Shown: positions 57,601 through 64,000 of the stretch, piece after piece
Numbering within the stretch: the first letter of the stretch is position 1
Layout: each line of letters starts with the position of its first letter
Source of the DNA: Oscarella lobularis
Lineage: Eukaryota; Porifera; Homoscleromorpha; Homosclerophorida; Oscarellidae
NCBI RefSeq assembly: GCF_947507565.1
Contig: NC_089188.1
Coordinates: 1,426,001-1,490,000, forward strand
DNA length: 64,000 nucleotides
Reading direction: 5' to 3'
The notes under the pieces: generated by a model
What the model saw: the letters and a program-made list of their open reading frames with translations, nothing else
Databases searched by the model: none
Told to the model about the DNA's origin: nothing
Position numbers and translations under genes: made by a program

Positions 57601-60600
57601 AAACCTTGATTCTAAGGGCCTAAATAATAAAGTGAGGGCATAAACTTTGATTCTAAGAGCCTAAATAATAAATTGAGGGCCTAAACGTTGATTCTAAGAG
57701 CTTAAATAATAAATTCAGGGCCTAAACTTTGATTCTAAAAGCCTAAATAACAAATTCAAGGCCTAAACTTTGATTCTGAGAGCCTAAATAATAAATTGAG
57801 GGCCTAAACTTTGATTTTAAGGGCCTAAATAATAAATTCAGGGCCTAAACATTGATTATAAAAGCCTAAAGAATAAATTCAGGGCCTAAACTTTGATTCT
57901 AAGGACCTAAATAATAAATTCAGAGCCTAATTGTTGATTCTCAGAGACTAAATAATAAATTGAGGGCCTAAACTTTGATTCTAAGAGCCTAAATAATAAA
58001 CTGAGGGCCTAAACGTTGATTCTAAGAGCCTAAATAATAAATTCAGGGCCTAAACTTTGATTCTAAGAGCCTAAATAATAAATTCAGGGCCTAAACTTTG
58101 ATTCTGAGAGTCTAAATAATAAATTGAGGGCCTAAACTTTGATTCTGAGAGCCTAAATAATAAATTGAGGGTCTAAACTTGATCCCGAGAGCCTAAATAA
58201 TAAATTGAGGGCCTAAACCTTGATTCTAAGGGCCTAAATAATAAATTGAGGGCCTAAACTTTGATTCTAAGAGCCTAAATAATAAATTGAGGGCCTAAAC
58301 GTTGATTCTAAGAGCCTAAATAATAAATTCAGGGCCTAAACTTTGATTCTAAGAGCCTAAATAATAAATTCAGGGCCTAAACTTTGATTCTGAGAGTCTA
58401 AATAATAAATTGAGGGCCTAAACTTTGATTCTGAGAGCCTAAATAATAAATTGAGGGTCTAAACTTGATCCCGAGAGCCTAAATAATAAATTGAGGGCCT
58501 AAACCTTGATTCTAAGGGCCTAAATAATAAATTGAGGGCCTAAACTTTGATCCCGAGAGCCTAAATAATAAATTGAGGGCCTAAACCTTGATTCTAAGGG
58601 CCTAAATAATAAATTGAGGGCCTAAACTTTGATTCTGAGAGCCTAAATAATAAATTGAGGGCCTAAACTTTGATTTTAAGGGCCTAAATAATAAATTCAG
58701 GGCCTAAACCTTGATTATAAAAGCCTAAAGAATAAATTCAGGGCCTAAACTTTGATTCTAAGGACCTAAATAATAAATTCAGAGCCTAAACGTTGATTCT
58801 CAGAGACTAAATAATAAATTGAGGGCCTAAACTTTGATTCTAAGAGCCTAAATAATAAACTGAGGGCCTAAACGTTGATTCTAAGAGCCTAAATAATAAA
58901 TTCAGGGCCTAAACTTTGATTCTAAGAGCCTAAATAATAAATTCAGGGCCTAAACTTTGATTCTGAGAGTCTAAATAATAAATTGAGGGCCTAAACTTTG
59001 ATTCTGAGAGCCTAAATAATAAATTGAGGGTCTAAACTTGATCCCGAGAGCCTAAATAATAAATTGAGGGCCTAAACCTTGATTCTAAGGGCCTAAATAA
59101 TAAATTGAGGGCCTAAACTTTGATCCCGAGAGCCTAAATAATAAATTGAGGGCCTAAACCTTGATTCTAAGGGCCTAAATAATAAATTGAGGGCCTAAAC
59201 TTTGATTCTAAGAGCCTAAATAATAAATTCAGGGCCTAAACGTTGATTCTAAGAGCCTAAATAATAAATTCAGGGCCTAAACTTTGACCCCGAGAGCCTA
59301 AATAATAAATTGAGGGCCTAAACTTTGATTCTGAGAGCCTAAATAATAAATTGAGGGCCTTAACCTTGATTCTAAGGGCCTAAATAATAAATTGAGGGCA
59401 TAAACTTTGATTCTAAGAGCCTAAATAATAAATTGAGGGCCTAATCGTTGATTCTAAGAGCCTAAATAATAAATTCAGGGCCTAAACTTTGATTCTAAAA
59501 GCCTAAATAATAAATTCAAGGCCTAAACTTTGATTCTGAGAGCCTAAATAATAAATTGAGGGCCTAAACTTTGATTCTGAGAGCCTAAATAAAAAATTGA
59601 GGACATAAACTTTGATTCTGAGAGCCTAAATAATAAATTGAGGGCCTAAACTTTGATTCTCAGGACCTAAAAAATAAATTAAGGGCCTAAACTTTGATTC
59701 TAAAAACGTAAATATTAAATTCATGGTCTAAAAGTTTATTCTAAGGGCCTAAATAATAAATTGATGACCTAAACTTTGATTTTAAGGGCCTAAATAATAA
59801 ATTCAGGGCCTAAACCTTGATTATAAAAGCCTAAATAATAAATTCAGGGCCTAAACTTTGATTCTAAGGACCTAAATAATAAATTCAGGGCCTAAACGTT
59901 GATTCTCAGAGACTAAATAATAAATTGAGGGCCTAAACTTTGATTCTGAAAGCCTAAATAAAAAATTGAGGACCTAAACTTTGATTCTAAGGACCTAAAT
60001 AATAAATTCAGGGCCTAAACTTTGATTCCAAGGGCCTAAATAATAAACTCAGAGCCTAAACTTTGATTCTATGAGCCTAAATAATAAATTGAGGACCTAA
60101 ACTTTGATTCTAAGAGGCTAAATAATAAATTGAGGGCCTAAACTTTGATCCCGAGAGCCTAAATAATAAATTGAGGGCCTAAACCTTGATTCTAAGGGCC
60201 TAAATAATAAATTGAGAGCCTAAACTTTGATTCTAAGAACCTGAATAATCCTAAACTTTGATTCTAAGGACCTAAATAATAAATTCAGGGCCAAAACTTT
60301 GATTCTAAAGGCCTAAAAAATAAATTGAGAGCCTAAACTTTGATTCTAAGGATATAAAGTATAAATTTAGGACTCAACTTTGATTCTAAGGACCTAAATA
60401 ATAAATTGAGGGCCTAAACTTTGATTCTGAAAGCCTAAATAAAAAATTGAGGACCTAAACTTTGATTCTAAGGACCTAAATAATAAATTCAGGGCCTAAA
60501 CTTTGATTCCAAGGGCCTAAATAATAAATTCAGAGCCTAAACTTTGATTCTATGAGCCTAAATAATAAATTGAGGACCTAAACTTTGATTCTAAGGACCT

Positions 60601-63600
60601 AAATAATGAATTGAGGGCCTAAACGTTGATTCTAAGAGGCTAAATAATAAATTCAGGGCCTAAACTTTGATTCTGAGAGTCTAAATAATAAATTGAGAGC
60701 CTAAACTTTGATCCCGAGAGCCTAAATAATAAATTGAGGACCCAAACTTTGATTCTAAGGGCCTAAATAATAAATTGAGGGCCTAAACTTTGATTCTGAG
60801 AGCCTAAATAATAAATTGAGGGCCTAAACCTTGATTCTAAGGGCCTAAATAATAAAATGAGGGCATAAACTTTGATTCTAAGAGCCTAAATAATAAATTG
60901 AGGGCCTAAACGTTGATTCTAAGAGCCTAAATAATAAATTCAGGGCCTAAACTTTGATTCTAAAAGCCTAAATAATAAATTCAAGGCCTAAACTTTGATT
61001 CTGAGAGCCTAAATAATAAATTGAGGGCCTAAACTTTGATTCTGAGAGCCTAAATAAAAAATTGAGGACCTAAACTTTGATTCTGAGAGCCTAAATAATA
61101 AATTGAGGGCCTAAACTTTGATTCTCAAGACCTAAAAAAATAAATTGAGGGCCTAAACTTTGATTCTAAAAACGTAAATATTAAATTCATGGTCTAAAAG
61201 TTTATTCTAAGGGCCTAAATAATAAATTGATGACCTAAACTTTGATTTTAAGGGCCTAAATAATAAATTCAGAGCCTAAACCTTGATTATAAAAGCCTAA
61301 ATAATAAATTCAGGGCCTAAACTTTGATTCTAAGGACCTAAATAATAAATTCAGGGCCTAAACGTTGATTCTCAGAGACTAAATAATAAATTCAGGGCCT
61401 AAACTTTGATTCTAAGAGCCTAAATAATAAATTGAGGGCCTAAACGTTGATTCTAAGAGCCTAAATAATAAATTCAGGGCCTAAACTTTGATTCTAAGAG
61501 CCTAAATAATAAATTCAGGGCCTAAACTTTGATTCTGAGAGTCTAAATAATAAATTGAGGGCCTAAACTTTGATTCTGAGAGCCTAAATAATAAATTGAG
61601 GGTCTAAACTTTGATCCCGAGAGCCTAAATAATAAATTCAGGGCCTAAACTTTGATTCTGAGAGCCTAAATAATAAATTCAGGGCCTAAACTTTGACCCC
61701 GAGAGCCTAAATAATAAATTGAGGGCCTAAACTTTGATTCTGAGAGCCTAAATAATAAATTGAGGGCCTAAACCATGATTCTAAGGGCCTAAATAATAAC
61801 TTGAGGGCATAAACTTTGATTCTAAGAGCCTAAATAATAAATTGAGGGCCTAAACCTTGATTCTAAGGGCCTAAATAATAAATTGAGGGCATAAACTTTG
61901 ATTCTAAGAGCCTAAATAATAAATTGAGGGCCTAAACGTTGATTCTAAGAGCTTAAATAATAAATTCAGGGCCTAAACTTTGATTCTAAAAGCCTAAATA
62001 ATAAATTCAAGGCCTAAACTTTGATTCTGAGAGCCTAAATAATAAATTCAGGGCCTAAACTTTGATTTTAAGGGCCTAAATAATAAATTCAGGGCCTAAA
62101 CATTGATTATAAAAGCCTAAAGAATAAATTCAGGGCCTAAACTTTGATTCTAAGGACCTAAATAATAAATTCAGAGCCTCAACGTTGATTCTCAGAGACT
62201 AAATAATAAATTGAGGGCCTAAACTTTGATTCTAAGAGCCTAAATAATAAACTGAGGGCCTAAACGTTGATTCTAAGAGCCTAAATAATAAATTCAGGGC
62301 CTAAACTTTGATTCTAAGAGCCTAAATAATAAATTCAGGGCCTAAACTTTGATTCTGAGAGTCTAAATAATAAATTGAGGGCCTAAACTTTGATTCTGAA
62401 AGCCTAAATAATAAATTGAGGGTCTAAACTTGATCCCGAGAGCCTAAATAATAAATTGAGGGCCTAAACCTTGATTCTAAGGGCCTAAATAATAAATTGA
62501 GGGCCTAAACTTTGATCCCGAGAGCCTAAATAATAAATTGAGGGCCTAAACCTTGATTCTAAGAGCCTAAATAATAAATTGAGGGCCTAAACTTTGATTC
62601 TAAGAGCCTAAATAATAAATTCAGGGCCTAAACGTTGATTCTAAGAGCCTAAATAATAAATTCAGGGCCTAAACTTTGACCCCGAGAGCCTAAATAATAA
62701 ATTGAGGGCCTAAACTTTGATTCTGAGAGCCTAAATAATAAATTGAGGGCCTTAACCTTGACTCTAAGGGCCTAAATAATAAATTGAGGGCATAAACTTT
62801 GATTCTAAGAGCCTAAATAATAAATTGAGGGCCTAATCGTTGATTCTAAGAGCCTAAATAATAAATTCAGGGCCTAAACTTTGATTCTAAAAGCCTAAAT
62901 AATAAATTCAAGGCCTAAACTTTGATTCTGAGAGCCTAAATAATAAATTGAGGGCCTAAACTTTGATTCTGAGAGCCTAAATAAAAAATTGAGGACATAA
63001 ACTTTGATTCTGAGAGCCTAAATAATAAATTGAGGGCCTAAACTTTGATTCTCAGGACCTAAAAAATAAATTAAGGGCCTAAACTTTGATTCTAAAAACG
63101 TAAATATTAAATTCATGGTCCAAAAGTTTATTCTAAGAGCCTAAATAATAAATTGATGACCTAAACTTTGATTTTAAGGGCCTAAATAATAAATTCAGGG
63201 CCTAAACTTTGATCCCGAGAGCCTAAATAATAAATTGAGGGCCTAAACCTTGATTTTAAGGGCCTAAATAATAAATTCAGGGCCTAAACTTTGATTCTAA
63301 GAGCCTAAATAATAAATTCAGGGCCTAAACTTTGATTCTAAGAGCCTAAATAATAAATTCAGGGCCTAAACTTTGATTCTGAGAGTCTAAATAATAAATT
63401 GAGGGCCTAAACTTTGATTCTGAGAGCCTAAATAATAAATTGAGGGTCTAAACTTTGATCCCGAGAGCCTAAATAATAAATTGAGGGCCTAAACCTTGAT
63501 TCTAAGGGCCTAAATAATAAATTGAGGGCCTAAACTTTGATCCCGAGAGCCTAAATAATAAATTGAGGGCCTAAACCTTGATTCTAAGGGCCTAAATAAT

Positions 63601-64000
63601 AAATTGAGGGCCTAAACTTTGATTCTAAGAGCCTAAATAATAAATTGAGGGCCTAAACGTTGATTCTGAGAGCCTAAATAATAAATTCAGGGCCTAAACT
63701 TTGACCCCGAGAGCCTAAATAATAAATTGAGGGCCTAAACTTTGATTCTGAGAGCCTAAATAATAAATTGAGGGCCTAAACCATGATTCTAAGGGCCTAA
63801 ATAATAAATTGAGGGCATAAACTTTGATTCTAAGAGCCTAAATAATAAATTGAGGGCCTAAACCTTGATTCTAAGGGCCTAAATAATAAAGTGAGGGCAT
63901 AAACTTTGATTCTAAGAGCCTAAATAATAAATTGAGGGCCTAAACGTTGATTCTAAGAGCTTAAATAATAAATTCAGGGCCTAAACTTTGATTCTAAAAG
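45641..64000. repeat. 41 bp satellite array with higher-order structure (continues past window)
   Basis: About 445 monomers of 41 bp run head-to-tail to the window end. Each monomer is itself two related halves of 20 and 21 bp, both beginning GGGCCTAAA: one continues TAATAAATTGA, the other CTTTGATTCTAA. Recurrent variant monomers (ATCCCGAGAG, ACCCCGAGAG, TCTCAGAGAC, AAACGTAAATATTAAATTCA, ACCATGATTC) appear in fixed orders, which shows higher-order repeats. Stops occur in all frames and 41 is not a multiple of 3, so it is non-coding. The first ~300 bp (45641-45960) are the most degenerate, with indels, as expected at an array edge. Confidence 0.97.
58620..64000. repeat. Large internal duplication within the satellite
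   Basis: This block repeats 48550-57740 in three collinear pieces. 58620-61380 matches 48550-51310 (offset 10,072). 61380-63240 matches 52780-54640 (offset 8,596). 63240-64000 matches about 56980-57740 (offset 6,259). Rare markers fix the offsets: the truncated monomer CTGAATAATCCTAAAC at 50169 and 60241, CCTCAACG at 53581 and 62177, and AAAGTGAGGGCAT near 57630 and 63889. The two offset steps (1,476 and 2,337) equal exactly 36 and 57 monomers. Confidence 0.85.

Noticed and set aside
45641-64000. CRISPR array
   Set aside because: The repeats are contiguous with no unique spacers, and the surrounding genes are eukaryotic with introns.

Overview
This window looks like nuclear DNA from an animal with a compact genome. 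The evidence is a GABA-B type receptor tail, a Rac-family GTPase, an STK24/25/26-type kinase, TAF9, UXS1 and PI4KA-type genes, all split by many short introns (mostly about 45-60 nt, canonical GT-AG), and almost no space between genes. A sponge (perhaps a homoscleromorph) or another early-branching invertebrate is a plausible guess from compactness and gene style, but the sequence alone does not settle it.

Layout. 1-31.6 kb is dense with genes: the 3' end of a GABA-B receptor-like gene (+); an SLC2-type sugar transporter (-) whose one long intron holds five tandem copies of a ~600 bp palindrome-ended element; TBCA (+), head-to-head with the transporter; TAF9 (-); an STK24/25/26-type kinase (-); a Rac-like GTPase (+); UXS1 (-), with a complete intronless prolyl-oligopeptidase-like gene inside one intron on the same strand; an unrecognised single-pass membrane protein (-); a very large NO VEIN-like ATPase gene (-) with a LOTUS-like N-terminus; a MIS12-like kinetochore gene (-); and an aldo-keto reductase (+) sharing a 28 bp promoter interval with it. 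31.6-43.8 kb is most of a phosphatidylinositol 4-kinase alpha gene (-). Its introns hold a second array of the same ~600 bp element and a second copy of a ~1 kb dispersed element also found in the NO VEIN-like gene.

43.8-64 kb is non-genic. It holds a ~55 bp tandem repeat, a Helitron-like element (5' TCTATACTACT end, 3' CCCGTGC-GAA-GCACGGG hairpin), and then at least 18.3 kb of a 41 bp satellite that runs off the window. The satellite has higher-order structure. From 58.6 kb to the window end it repeats 48.55-57.74 kb, minus two blocks of exactly 36 and 57 monomers. Degenerate monomer-like sequence lies inside the Helitron-like element, which suggests the satellite grew from it. The first PI4KA exons were not found, so the whole satellite may sit in, or just upstream of, that gene.

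How the genes relate. They are mostly housekeeping genes without a shared pathway. The common theme is architecture: shared promoters (53 and 28 bp between start codons), touching 3' ends (19 bp between stop codons), a same-strand nested gene, and repeats confined to a few introns. Exon coordinates were read by eye from splice signals and family similarity, so individual boundaries may be off by a few codons.
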